From NCBI GenBank assembly GCA_003112755.1, contig BFBT01000001.1, positions 2,852,001-2,916,000 on the forward strand: 64,000 bases of DNA, written 5' to 3'. Made by a program: the position numbers and the translations under genes. Source of the stretch: Lawsonibacter asaccharolyticus (GTDB taxonomy: Bacteria; Bacillota; Clostridia; Oscillospirales; Oscillospiraceae). How positions within the stretch are numbered: position 1 is the stretch's first letter; every line of letters starts with the position of its first letter. The notes under the pieces are model-generated. The model saw nothing but the letters and a program-made list of their open reading frames with translations. It was not told the DNA's origin and did not search any database. Of this stretch, positions 33,764 through 41,915 are shown one piece after another.

Positions 33764-35247
33764 ACATAACCCCTCAAAATTCTGTCACAAACCGGTTCCG
33801 ACATATCGTGTGCAGCAATCAGCTCTTTCCCCATGGCCTCAATGACATCCATGGATGGAACCGGCATAGAGTTCACCTCAGTCGAATTGACCTGCGTTGA
33901 ACCATTCAAGATCCTATAATAGCAGTCATACAAGGTGGAATTAAACAAGACATAAAGCCCGTACACAACACACTCCGAAAGATCACGCATCCCATCGATA
34001 AAATTTATCTTGTTTTGTGTGCTGATCTGGGAATACTCAGGATGCTTTTTTGCCAAGTAAACACCACATTGAAGCCGCCTATGTTCTTCTTTTGCTGTGA
34101 ATCGTTTGACAAAAAGATAGTTCTTATTTGGTTGTAATAGCCCCCGCTGCTCAGTAACCAAGTACTCGTGTTCCTTCCCTACAGGAAAAACCACTTTGCC
34201 ATTTTGTATGTGCTGAGAATAGAACAATGGAACAGCCTGTTCTTCAGCTGCATCTCTCAGTGCTTCTCTGTTTCGGAAGTCAACTGTAAGTCCGGTTTTC
34301 ATTTTTAGGCCGATGCTTGGCAAGGTATTTTCCCACTTGTTCAAACTATTAAGTGTCTCTACTTCATCAGCATTTGTTACCAGATAGACATAGGAATCTG
34401 ATCCGTTGACAACGGCAGAATAGGGTGCCTCAAAAATGGTTCTTTGGGAAAAGTCTGCATTACTTTGGGTCGTAGTAATGGTAACAGTTTTTGGCTTTGA
34501 GCGCGTTTTTCTCAGTTTAATAATGATAGTTTCCTGTAGTACACTCTCTTTTTCAAAGACTTTATCGCGACTAACAAATAAGTGGATATGCTCCAAAACA
34601 CCTTCACTTAGAAACTTCTGACGGAATCTCTTAAAATAAGCACCCGAAGTCCAGGAGCGCGGGATAATATAAACCAATTCTCCACCATCTATCAAATTAA
34701 ACATACTCATAGAAGCAAAAAGAAAATAGAGATTGGGAGCGCCATAACATACATCTTGCATGGCTAGGGCTTCTGGAGCATCCTTTGCTATTTTCATGTA
34801 TGGAGGATTTCCGATTACAAAATCAAATTTTTCAGGCTCTAAATTCGCCCCTAACATCAGATTATAGTCAGTTGCTTGGCTTAAAATGTAGTTATCAGAA
34901 ACGATTTCATAGGATATTTTCTGTCGAGATTGACTACACGCTACCTCCAGATTGGCTCGCAATAGCTCCATTACATTTGGGTCATTCTCATAACAAACCA
35001 ATCTAATCTCTTTTATTGTCGAGAAAGCTTGCAAGCGTTCCAATAGTGCAATTGAAAGAATTCCAGAACCGGCGCCAGGATCGAGAATAGAAAGCGCCTC
35101 ACACCCAATAGGGATTTCAAACAGCCCAGCCATAAAAATGGCAGTCTCTTTGCTCGTAAAGAACTGACCATATTTCTTGCGCTGACTTTTTGGCATGTGG
35201 CCAATATATTCTGTTGTCGCCATAATTGCAAAGTCAAGCATGCTCAT
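33760..35247 (-). CDS. Type II N6-adenine DNA methyltransferase
   Basis: A 495-residue Eco57I/BsuBI-like methylase. It has a KYGQFFTSKETAIFMAGLFE entry motif, SAM motif I ILDPGAGSGILSIALLERL near residue 55 and catalytic motif IV VIGNPPYMKI near 145, followed by a target-recognition region. It should protect the host sequence cut by the partner nuclease. The start at 35247 overlaps the end of the controller gene (AATGAGC), suggesting coupled translation; ATGs at 35241 and 35223 are alternatives. Confidence 0.9.
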   Translation of the reverse strand: MSMLDFAIMATTEYIGHMPKSQRKKYGQFFTSKETAIFMAGLFEIPIGCEALSILDPGAGSGILSIALLERLQAFSTIKEIRLVCYENDPNVMELLRANLEVACSQSRQKISYEIVSDNYILSQATDYNLMLGANLEPEKFDFVIGNPPYMKIAKDAPEALAMQDVCYGAPNLYFLFASMSMFNLIDGGELVYIIPRSWTSGAYFKRFRQKFLSEGVLEHIHLFVSRDKVFEKESVLQETIIIKLRKTRSKPKTVTITTTQSNADFSQRTIFEAPYSAVVNGSDSYVYLVTNADEVETLNSLNKWENTLPSIGLKMKTGLTVDFRNREALRDAAEEQAVPLFYSQHIQNGKVVFPVGKEHEYLVTEQRGLLQPNKNYLFVKRFTAKEEHRRLQCGVYLAKKHPEYSQISTQNKINFIDGMRDLSECVVYGLYVLFNSTLYDCYYRILNGSTQVNSTEVNSMPVPSMDVIEAMGKELIAAHDMSEPVCDRILRGYV

Positions 35248-35446
35248 TATTTGTAAACTCCATAATTTCATCAATACCGCAGTCTAACGCTACACAAATT
35301 TTGTATAGGCTTTCCATTGATACAAATTCATCTTTTCCCATCTTTGCTAAGACATTAAAACTAATACCAGCAGCATCCTTTAAGTCCGAGCGTTTCATCT
35401 TTTTATCAATAAGGGTTTTCCAAAGCTTGTCATACGAGACTGGCAT
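35234..35446 (-). CDS. Small XRE-type regulator, probable controller of the RM operon
   Basis: A 70-residue helix-turn-helix protein (SYDKLWKTLIDKKMKRSDLK then DAAGISFNVLAKMGKDEFVS) of the YozG/XRE type. The start at 35446 has SD GGGAGAAA. It is the first gene of the restriction-modification operon and its stop overlaps the methylase start. Many type II systems carry a C protein that delays nuclease expression in a new host; that role is inferred from position. Confidence 0.8.
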   Translation of the reverse strand: MPVSYDKLWKTLIDKKMKRSDLKDAAGISFNVLAKMGKDEFVSMESLYKICVALDCGIDEIMEFTNNEHA

Positions 35447-35562
35447 CTTAATTTCTCCCATCATATTCGGATGAGTTATTATACCACAAACTACACAATA
35501 ACTCAAGACATACTCACGATATCATGAGACCATTTCGGTACAACAGATAACCTTTCTTAGTT

Positions 35563-35808
35563 TTAATCAAACAAAGATTTTGCTGCCACAGCCTTTAAAT
35601 ATTGTTCCGGGTCACCATTCAAAATCAGCTCAGCATAGGCTAGCGGATCGTTGTAGATCAGCCAGTCCAGCTCCGACCGCTGATACATACTGTTTGCTAC
35701 CTCGTTCTCCACGGCGGTGCAGTCGATGGAGAGCAGCGTTCCGTCATCCAGACGCAGCTCCACACAGGCGGTGTCCAGGTTAAACTTACAGGAGAAAATC
35801 TTTCTCAT
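35563..35808 (-). CDS. DUF6061-type small protein
   Basis: An 81-residue acidic protein (RKIFSCKFNLDTACVELRLD then DGTLLSIDCTAVENEVANSM), similar to DUF6061 proteins common on Clostridia integrative elements. Function is unknown. It lies between the RM operon and the repA region, with no partner gene apparent. Confidence 0.65.
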   Translation of the reverse strand: MRKIFSCKFNLDTACVELRLDDGTLLSIDCTAVENEVANSMYQRSELDWLIYNDPLAYAELILNGDPEQYLKAVAAKSLFD

Positions 35809-36320
35809 AGTCGTTATCTCCCAACCCTCAAATTTCGGTTAGTTTGCCGCAACGGCACAAGGGGCGTTTCGGTTGTTTTAGTTACAGGCAAGCAATGCGT
35901 GTGGATAGCCACACACAAATCCGGCAAGCAATGCGAGTGTTTATACACACTCACATTTCCTGCTGTCTGCTTGTTGAGGGCAGCGCCCCCAAGCCCCTTT
36001 TGAACACAGAATTTCATTCTGTGGCTGCGCGTTCTGCGAACACTTTGAAAGGGTACGCCGAAGCGCCGTCCCCTTTAAGATGCCATGGAACAAATCGTTC
36101 CACCCTTACCGCCTGAGGTCTACCGTGAAACACAGTAGCTCTCGCTAGATGCGTGGGCAAAATGTTTTCCCATCGTTCGCTTTTACTCCGCACACTGTAT
36201 CCTGTTTTGGCGCATCTGGTGTCGTGAAACGCGACATCCTATGGTGATCTTGGGGTGCCCTAAAATGGGGCACCCTCTTGAACAATGGGGTGGCAAAACA
36301 CCACCTCATATTTTCTTTTC
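35809..36320. other. Non-coding region of the right element with repeated hairpins
   Basis: No gene is supported in this 510-bp stretch. It holds two copies of GGCAAGCAATGCG (near 35886 and 35931), each followed by a small hairpin (GTGTGG-ATAG-CCACAC; GAGTGT...ACACTC). A CACAGAA/TTCTGTG hairpin lies at 36005-36022 and a GGGTGCCC/GGGCACCC hairpin at 36253-36275. It occupies the same position relative to repA as the candidate oriT of the left element, so it may be a mobilisation or replication region. Confidence 0.5.
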
Positions 36321-36395
36321 CGCAACGGTGGCGACGGTCGCAACGGTGCTGGGAGTACCCCTCAAAACACCGTCGCGACCGTTGCAAGCGTCGCG
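36321..36395. repeat. Inverted 9-bp iterons, candidate replication origin (right element)
   Basis: Three direct 9-mers CGCAACGGT, GGCGACGGT and CGCAACGGT (36321-36347) face three inverted ones (36369-36395; opposite strand CGCGACGCT, TGCAACGGT and CGCGACGGT) across a 21-bp spacer, just after repA. The geometry equals the left element (27692-27775), with a different repeat and a spacer shorter by exactly nine. Confidence 0.72.
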
Positions 36396-36397
36396 CT

Positions 36398-37576
36398 TTA
36401 CTTAATTACTTCAACCATAGGTGCTTCTACCATATAAGTCAGCCTGATACGCCTTCCGGTATGTTTGGTTTTGTTTTCATACTTCACCCGATGTTCTTCC
36501 AGCAGGCGGCTGGCATTCACATTCAAATGCTTGGTAAGGCGGTTCACTGCCATATTCAACTGGAGGGCTTCGGAAAGCTCTGTAGGGCTGCCTTCCCACT
36601 CGCGGTTCTCGTCAGATACCATTTTTGCTACGGCTTCCAGCACCGGGTCTGGAGGCTGCTTCCAAAGCTCATTCTCCGTATGGTCAAGCCCCCAAACCAG
36701 GTTCTCCTGGTCCTTGCTCAGATACAGCCGCTGATCCGGCTGGTCTCTGCCTACCACCTCCAGGGTAGCCTTGCTATCTGTCCGCTTTTCCTTCTGCATC
36801 AGGAGCGCCCCATCCGCACAGCCCAGCAAGCCGGTTGTACCAGAAATCATCTCAAAGCTGTCTCCCGCAGGCTGCTTTCTGGTATGGTGGACGATCAGGA
36901 CGCAGACCCCATACCGATCGGCAAATTGCTTCAGCTTGCCGATCACCTCATAGTCGCTGGAGTAGCTGTAACTGTCACTCACAGCCTCACGGACTTTTTG
37001 TAGGGTATCCACGATAATCAGCTTGGTATCACTGTGTTCCCGAACGAACTTTTCCAGCTGTTCATCCAGGCCACCGCCGATCATCTTAGCGTTGGTGGCG
37101 AAGTGAAGAGAGCTTGTCCCCTCCACGCCAAACATACGGAACATCCGGCGCTGCAACCGGCTCTCGTCATCTTCCAGAGCAAGATAGAGGACGGTTCCCT
37201 GATGGACTTTATAGCCCCACAAGTCCTGCCCGGTACTGACATGGTGGGCAATCTGCGCCACCAGGAAGGACTTGCCGATTTTGGGCGCACCGGCAAGGAT
37301 GTACGCTCCCGTGTAGAGCAGGTTTTCAATCACCGCAGACTTGCCATCAAACACATTGTCCATCAGTTCGTCCAGGGTCACAGTATGGAGGTAAGCTGGG
37401 TCGCTGATGCGGCGCATTTTCTGGTAAAGTTCCTCCAAATCTTTTTCCGGGGAATTGCTTTTTTCGTCCGGGTCTGGTATAGTGAACTTGGAATTTTGAG
37501 AGATTGACTGCCCATCATCTGCGCCAACAGATGAGTTCTGGGCGGTCATTTTCTTTTTCTCATCGGTCATAGGCAA
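36398..37576 (-). CDS. RepA-like AAA family ATPase (right element)
   Basis: A 392-residue homologue of the left element's protein. Walker A is GAPKIGKSFLVAQ near residue 96, followed by LYLALEDDESRLQRRMFRMF, Walker B-like KLIIVDTLQKV and VLIVHHTRK. The C-terminal winged-helix-like part is the most diverged, in keeping with the different iterons beside it. It overlaps the ribbon-helix-helix gene by 17 bp. Confidence 0.82.
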   Translation of the reverse strand: MPMTDEKKKMTAQNSSVGADDGQSISQNSKFTIPDPDEKSNSPEKDLEELYQKMRRISDPAYLHTVTLDELMDNVFDGKSAVIENLLYTGAYILAGAPKIGKSFLVAQIAHHVSTGQDLWGYKVHQGTVLYLALEDDESRLQRRMFRMFGVEGTSSLHFATNAKMIGGGLDEQLEKFVREHSDTKLIIVDTLQKVREAVSDSYSYSSDYEVIGKLKQFADRYGVCVLIVHHTRKQPAGDSFEMISGTTGLLGCADGALLMQKEKRTDSKATLEVVGRDQPDQRLYLSKDQENLVWGLDHTENELWKQPPDPVLEAVAKMVSDENREWEGSPTELSEALQLNMAVNRLTKHLNVNASRLLEEHRVKYENKTKHTGRRIRLTYMVEAPMVEVIK

Positions 37577-37895
37577 AGTCCTCCTGCATTCCGTTCATAA
37601 TGGTAGCGATCATCTGGATGGTGTCCAGCAGCTCGTCGTTCACGCCCTGCCCAGCCTCGATCCGGCGCAGCTCGTCCAGCACAGCGGCCAGCTGATCCCG
37701 CAGCGCCTTGTAGACCCTGGGGTTGCCCTGGACCACCACATCCCGGCAGAGCAGCCGTCGGATGATATAGTCCTGCTTGGTCAGGCCGGTGAGTTTGACC
37801 GCCGTCTCGATCTGGGTATCCTCTTCCGGGGAGACCCGAAAAGCCACGGTCTTGTTCCTCCAACGGTTGTGCTTGTCCAAATTCTTTGCTGACAT
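37560..37895 (-). CDS. Ribbon-helix-helix mobilisation/partition-type protein (right element)
   Basis: A 111-residue protein nearly identical at the N-terminus to the left-element copy (KNLDKHNRWRNKTVAFRVSP). The ribbon-helix-helix is followed by a helical tail. It is co-transcribed with integrase (2-bp gap) and repA. With no relaxase in this element it may act in replication or use a relaxase supplied in trans. Confidence 0.75.
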   Translation of the reverse strand: MSAKNLDKHNRWRNKTVAFRVSPEEDTQIETAVKLTGLTKQDYIIRRLLCRDVVVQGNPRVYKALRDQLAAVLDELRRIEAGQGVNDELLDTIQMIATIMNGMQEDFAYDR

Positions 37896-37897
37896 TT

Positions 37898-38971
37898 TTA
37901 ATTGCCCCTTTCCACGTTTAATTTATCCGCCATTTCCGCCTGCTTGGACGGAAACAGGTGCGCATAATTGTAGGTGATGTCAATGCTCTCATGGCCCACC
38001 CGGTCCGCGATGGCTGTGGCGGAGAATCCCATGTCAATCAGAAGCGACACCGCGCTATGACGGATATCGTGGATTCTGATGCGCGGCACTCCCGCTTCTT
38101 TGGCTCCCCGGTCCATCTCCCGATGAAGATAGCTCTTGGTGACAGTGAACATTCGGTCATCCGGCCCGATCCCGTAGAGCATCTTGATGTAATCCTGGAT
38201 TTCCTCAGACAGAAACTGCGGCATGGTAATGACCCGGTTACTCTTTTCCGTTTTGGGGGTGGTAATCAGATCCTGGCCGTTCAGCCGCTGGTAAGACTTG
38301 TTGATGGACACAGTGCGCTTCTCAAAGTCAAAATCCGCTGGGGTCAGGGCCAGCAGCTCTCCCTCCCGGATACCGCACCAATAAAGCATCTCAAAGGCGT
38401 AGAAAGACAGTGGCTTGTCCATCATCACCTCCGCAAATTTCAGGTACTGCTCCTTGGTCCAGAACATCATCTCCCGGTTTTTCTTTTTGCCCATGCTACC
38501 CGCCTTCTTGCAGGGATTCTCCCGGAGGTTGTAATACCGTACCGCGTGGTTGAAGATGGCGCTGAGCTGGTTGTGGACCGTTTTCAGGTACACCGGAGAG
38601 TAGGGCTTGCCGTTCTCGTCCTTGTGGTTCAGCATCTCGTTCTGCCAGGTGATGATCTGCTGGGCGGTGATGTTGCACATCTTCAACCTGCCGAAATAGG
38701 GCAGCAGCTTAGTACGGATGATGTGGTCCTTGGTAGCCCAGGTGTTCTCCTTGAGCCGGGTTTTCATATCCGCCGTGTAGAGGTCCACGAAGCTCCTGAA
38801 GGTCATATCCAGATCAGCGCTGGTCTTGTTGAGCTGTTCCCGCTCCCAGGCCTGTGCCTCCCGTTTGGTCTTGAAGCCCCGCTTCTGGGTCTGCTTGCGC
38901 TCGCCGTTCCAATCAGTATAGCGGTAGACCGCCCGCCAGGTGTTGGTCTTTTCTTCCTTATAGACTGCCAT
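37898..38971 (-). CDS. int: Tyrosine site-specific integrase (right element)
   Basis: A 357-residue integrase homologous to the left copy. Catalytic residues are seen in CGIREGELLAL (Arg), HDIRHSAVSLL (His-x-x-Arg), GHESIDIT (His) and YNYAH (Tyr). The start at 38971 has SD AAAGGAGGG. The first 60 residues, which should bind arm sites, differ most from the left copy; the arm repeats also differ, while the core site is the same. Confidence 0.94.
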   Translation of the reverse strand: MAVYKEEKTNTWRAVYRYTDWNGERKQTQKRGFKTKREAQAWEREQLNKTSADLDMTFRSFVDLYTADMKTRLKENTWATKDHIIRTKLLPYFGRLKMCNITAQQIITWQNEMLNHKDENGKPYSPVYLKTVHNQLSAIFNHAVRYYNLRENPCKKAGSMGKKKNREMMFWTKEQYLKFAEVMMDKPLSFYAFEMLYWCGIREGELLALTPADFDFEKRTVSINKSYQRLNGQDLITTPKTEKSNRVITMPQFLSEEIQDYIKMLYGIGPDDRMFTVTKSYLHREMDRGAKEAGVPRIRIHDIRHSAVSLLIDMGFSATAIADRVGHESIDITYNYAHLFPSKQAEMADKLNVERGN

Positions 38972-38973
38972 GA

Positions 38974-39168
38974 TTAGCCCTCCTTTCCCGTCTTGCCATA
39001 GCAAAACTGCTCCATGAAAAAGTTCCGATTGACCCGCCCGGAGATGGTCAGATAGCCCTTCTCACGGAGTTCGGCGTTGAGCTTGTGGATCACCTTGTAG
39101 GCGTGGGACTTGGAGATGCCCAGCTCCTGGGCCACTTCCTCCACGTGCATAAAGTTTTGTGCCTGCAT
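38974..39168 (-). CDS. Excisionase-like helix-turn-helix protein (right element)
   Basis: A 64-residue protein with HVEEVAQELGISKSHAYKVI, an excisionase-type helix-turn-helix, ending 2 bp before the integrase start. It probably sets recombination direction. It resembles the left-element protein at 30343. Confidence 0.8.
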   Translation of the reverse strand: MQAQNFMHVEEVAQELGISKSHAYKVIHKLNAELREKGYLTISGRVNRNFFMEQFCYGKTGKEG

Positions 39169-39307
39169 TGAAAATACCTTCCTTTCTTCGTTGATGGCTG
39201 CTGCGGCTGGATATTGTGCTCCATAAATGCCTCCTCACTTCCGTCCGCCACTTTTTTCCCGGATGTATAACCGGGGGATTGCGGCAGTTCTTTTTCAATT
39301 ATTGATT

Positions 39308-39363
39308 CTAAGCTATTATGCTTAGTCTATTGTCATTATACTAAGCATAATAGCTTGTGTCAA
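39308..39363 (-). promoter_or_regulatory. xis-int promoter with two palindromic operators (right element)
   Basis: Minus strand TTGACA (39358-39363), a 17-bp spacer and TATAAT (39335-39340). One operator, CTAAGCATAATAGCTTG, fills the spacer (39341-39357). A second, perfect palindrome CTAAGC-TATTAT-GCTTAG lies at 39308-39325. Further half-sites are in the divergent promoter. The operator sequence is unrelated to that of the left element. Confidence 0.8.
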
Positions 39364-39407
39364 TCGAAGTACGCAAAATAAATTAAATAAAATTGTTTAG
39401 GATTCTC

Positions 39408-39436
39408 TTGACTTTACTAAGCATTTCTGCTATGCT
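39408..39436 (+). promoter_or_regulatory. Promoter of the XRE repressor gene (right element)
   Basis: TTGACT, a 17-bp spacer and TATGCT. A CTAAGC half-site begins at 39417 inside the spacer, so autoregulation is plausible. Confidence 0.75.
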
Positions 39437-39471
39437 TTTCCTAAAGACAACCAACGATTGGAGTTGATGAT

Positions 39472-39960
39472 ATGGCAATTGGCGAACGGATTCACTTTTT
39501 CCGTCTCCTACGGGGGATGACACAGAAATATCTCGGCATGGCGCTGGGCTTCCCGGAGAAGTCTGCCGATGTGCGCTTGGCACAGTATGAAACAGGGGCA
39601 AGAACCCCTAAGGCAGACCTTACCGCCGCCTTAGCCCAGGTACTGGATGTCTCTCCCCATGCCCTCTCTGTCCCGGACATAGACTCCTATGTAGGACTCA
39701 TGCACACCCTGTTTACCCTAGAGGATAACTACGGGCTCAAGATCAGCGAGATGGATGGAGAAGTCTGCTTGAAGGTCGATGTGCGGAAGAACAAGGACGC
39801 AGCTCGGCTGCATGAGATGCTCTGTTCCTGGCAGCAGGCCGCTACCATGTTGGAGGCGGGTGAAATCTCCAAAGAGGACTATGACAAGTGGCGCTACCAC
39901 TATCCGGATTTTGATAAGACCCAGAACTATGTGAAGGTGCCACCCCAGGACCTCTTTTGA
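39472..39960 (+). CDS. XRE-family repressor (right element)
   Basis: A 162-residue protein with an N-terminal helix-turn-helix (GERIHFFRLLRGMTQKYLGM then ALGFPEKSADVRLAQYET) and a C-terminal domain of unknown role. It is divergent from xis-int with operators between. The related gene at 30698 has a similar N-terminus but different recognition residues, in keeping with the different operators. Confidence 0.85.
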   Translation: MAIGERIHFFRLLRGMTQKYLGMALGFPEKSADVRLAQYETGARTPKADLTAALAQVLDVSPHALSVPDIDSYVGLMHTLFTLEDNYGLKISEMDGEVCLKVDVRKNKDAARLHEMLCSWQQAATMLEAGEISKEDYDKWRYHYPDFDKTQNYVKVPPQDLF

Positions 39961-40017
39961 TCCTCTCACCTGTAGGCCATGGGAAAGACTGTTTGTTGCA
40001 CAGAATAATAACAAAAA

Positions 40018-40064
40018 GAAAAAGAGAGCTAACTGACTAATCAAAATCAGTTAGCTCTCTTTTT
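40018..40064. terminator. Terminator after the XRE gene (right element)
   Basis: AAAGAGAGCTAACTGA pairs with TCAGTTAGCTCTCTTT and ends in a T-run. Confidence 0.9.
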
Positions 40065-40081
40065 ATGAATAATGAAAAAGT

Positions 40082-40099
40082 GTTGCCAAATCGTTGCCA
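40082..40099. repeat. Integrase arm-type repeats, right end of right element
   Basis: GTTGCCA at 40082-40088 and 40093-40099 (11-bp period), about 61 bp from the core at 40160. Confidence 0.65.
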
Positions 40100-40157
40100 C
40101 GAAGGGCCTTAACCCTTCAAAAACCCAGTCATATCAGGCTTTTCCGGGTCTCTGAAA

Positions 40158-41699
40158 TCATTCCCACTCGATGGTGGCCGGGGGTTTACTTGTGATGTCG
40201 TAGACGATGCGGTTGATGCCCTGGACCTCATTGACGATGCGGGTAGAGATCCTGTCCAGTACGTCGTAGGGGATTCGGGCCCAGTCGGCGGTCATGAAGT
40301 CGCTGGTGGTGACGGCACGGAGGGCCAGGGTATAGTCATAGGTCCGGCCGTCACCCATGACACCCACCGAACGGGTGTTGGTGAGGACGGCAAAATACTG
40401 GTTGATGGAGGCACCCAGGCCGGCAGCGGCGATCTCCTCCCGGTAAATGGCATCGGCGTCCCGCAGGCGGTCCAGCTTGTCCTTGGTCAAGTCTCCGATG
40501 ACCCGGATGGCCAGGCCGGGACCGGGGAAGGGCTGACGCATCACCAGATATTCCGGCAGCTTCAGCTCCCGACCCAGCTGACGGACCTCATCCTTGAACA
40601 GCAGACGCAGGGGCTCGATGATCTCCTTGAAGTCAACGTAGTCGGGCAGCCCTCCTACATTGTGGTGGCTCTTGATGACGGCGGCATCTCCGGCTCCCGA
40701 CTCGATCACGTCTGGGTAGATGGTGCCTTGGACCAGGTAATCCACCCGGCCGATCTTCTTGGCCTCCTCCTCAAAGACCCGGATGAATTCCTCGCCGATG
40801 ATCTTCCGCTTGTGTTCCGGCTCAGATACCCCGGCCAGCTTGATGAGGAAGCGCTGCTCCGCGTCCACGCGGACGAAGTTGATGTCCCACTTGGAGAAGG
40901 CGGCCTCCACCTCGTCTCCCTCATTTTTCCGCATGAGGCCGTGGTCCACAAACACGCAGGTGAGCTGACTGCCCACCGCCTCGGCCAGCAGGGCCGCGGC
41001 TACGGAGGAGTCCACTCCGCCGGACAGGGCCAGCAGCACTTTCCCGCCGCCGATCTTCTCCCGGATCTGAGCAATGGCGGTCCGGCAGTAGTCCTCCATA
41101 GTCCAGTCGCCCTTGGCGCGGCACACCTCATAGAGGAAGTTGTGGATCATGTCGATGCCGTGCTGGGTGTGGTTGACCTCGGGGTGGAACTGGACCCCAT
41201 AGAAGCCCCGGGCCTCGTCCGCAATGGCCACATTGGGGCAGCTGTCGCTGTGGGCGGTGAGAGCGAAGCCGTCAGGCACCTTGGCCATGTAGTCCCCGTG
41301 GCTCATCCAGGAGATACCCTCCTGAGGCAGGCCCTTGAAGAGGGGAGAGGTGGTGTCGTAGTAGGTCTGGGTCTTGCCGTATTCCCGAGCGGAATCGTCC
41401 TGGGCCTCGGTGACCTGGCCGCCCAGGGTGTGGGCCATGAGCTGGCAGCCATAGCAGATGCCCAGGATGGGCACTCCCCAGGTGAAGATCTCCGGGTCCA
41501 CGTGGGGGGAGGAATCCAGATACACACTGTTGGGGCCGCCGGTGAAGATGATGCCGATGGGGTCCATGGCTTTCAGTTGGGAAAGGGGCGTGGTGCAGGG
41601 CATGACCTCGCAGTACACATTGCACTCCCGGACCCGGCGGGCGATCAGCTGATTGTACTGGCCGCCGAAGTCCAGAACGATGACGGTCTGATGGGACAT
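40158..41699 (-). CDS. guaA: GMP synthase (glutamine-hydrolysing)
   Basis: A 513-residue enzyme converting XMP to GMP. The N-terminal class I amidotransferase has nucleophile motif [11 protein letters not shown] near residue 83 and [12 protein letters not shown]. The ATP pyrophosphatase P-loop [11 protein letters not shown] is near 230, and the C-terminal dimerisation domain ends [19 protein letters not shown] precedes the ATG. Its last codons are the integration site of the tandem elements, and the present stop codon (TGA) comes from the element side. No purine riboswitch was found upstream. Confidence 0.97.
   Translation of the reverse strand: MSHQTVIVLDFGGQYNQLIARRVRECNVYCEVMPCTTPLSQLKAMDPIGIIFTGGPNSVYLDSSPHVDPEIFTWGVPILGICYGCQLMAHTLGGQVTEAQDDSAREYGKTQTYYDTTSPLFKGLPQEGISWMSHGDYMAKVPDGFALTAHSDSCPNVAIADEARGFYGVQFHPEVNHTQHGIDMIHNFLYEVCRAKGDWTMEDYCRTAIAQIREKIGGGKVLLALSGGVDSSVAAALLAEAVGSQLTCVFVDHGLMRKNEGDEVEAAFSKWDINFVRVDAEQRFLIKLAGVSEPEHKRKIIGEEFIRVFEEEAKKIGRVDYLVQGTIYPDVIESGAGDAAVIKSHHNVGGLPDYVDFKEIIEPLRLLFKDEVRQLGRELKLPEYLVMRQPFPGPGLAIRVIGDLTKDKLDRLRDADAIYREEIAAAGLGASINQYFAVLTNTRSVGVMGDGRTYDYTLALRAVTTSDFMTADWARIPYDVLDRISTRIVNEVQGINRIVYDITSKPPATIEWE
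40160..40170. repeat. att core inside the 3' end of guaA
   Basis: ATTCCCACTCG covers the codons for the final residues of GuaA (minus strand ATC-GAG-TGG-GAA). Integration here keeps the reading frame and supplies a TGA stop from the element. Confidence 0.85.
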
Positions 41700-41753
41700 A
41701 GACTCATCCTTTCTTCAGTGAGTAGATTTTACAGAAATTTCACCAAACTTCCC

Positions 41754-41782
41754 TTGTATCCCCGGGAAAAGAGGAGTATGCT
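41754..41782 (+). promoter_or_regulatory. Promoter of the 27-codon gene
   Basis: TTGTAT, a 17-bp spacer and TATGCT, 31 bp before the ATG at 41814. Confidence 0.6.
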
Positions 41783-41813
41783 GAAAGCAGACAGAGGGAA
41801 AGGAGATGATCAC

Positions 41814-41897
41814 ATGATGCAATTCCAGGAAAACAGCCGGATCGACCTGGAGGACCTGCTCTACGACGGACAGGAGCCTGCGGTCAGCGAGCGGTAA
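41814..41897 (+). CDS. Candidate 27-residue small protein
   Basis: A short frame encoding MMQFQENSRIDLEDLLYDGQ and seven more residues has a promoter, SD AAAGGAGATG 6-7 bp upstream and an intrinsic terminator 19 bp after the stop, so it looks like a complete tiny gene. The product is acidic and soluble, with no signal or membrane segment. I do not recognise it. It is divergent from guaA. The start could be either of two adjacent ATGs (41814 or 41817). Confidence 0.5.
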   Translation: MMQFQENSRIDLEDLLYDGQEPAVSER

Positions 41898-41915
41898 AGG
41901 GGGCCCCTGCAAGGA

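Larger units (their letters stand above)
31435..40170. mobile_element. Integrative element, right copy (restriction-modification carrier)
   Basis: About 8.7 kb between att cores at 31435 and 40160. It has the same chassis order as its left neighbour: iterons, RepA-like ATPase, ribbon-helix-helix protein, integrase, excisionase-like protein, divergent XRE gene, terminator, arms and core. Cargo is a PstI/BsuBI-type restriction-modification system, an XRE-type controller, a DUF6061 protein and a PIN-like protein. No relaxase is present, so transfer would rely on another element. The cargo at 31570-35506 is much more AT-rich than its surroundings. Confidence 0.85.

Noticed and set aside
31435..40170. 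The right element as a self-transmissible ICE or prophage
   Set aside because: It has no relaxase, coupling ATPase, secretion, capsid or lysis genes; only integration, replication, regulation and cargo genes are seen.
41700..41816. Search for a purine riboswitch upstream of guaA
   Set aside because: No conserved purine aptamer core or terminator was found; the stretch holds the divergent small-gene promoter instead.
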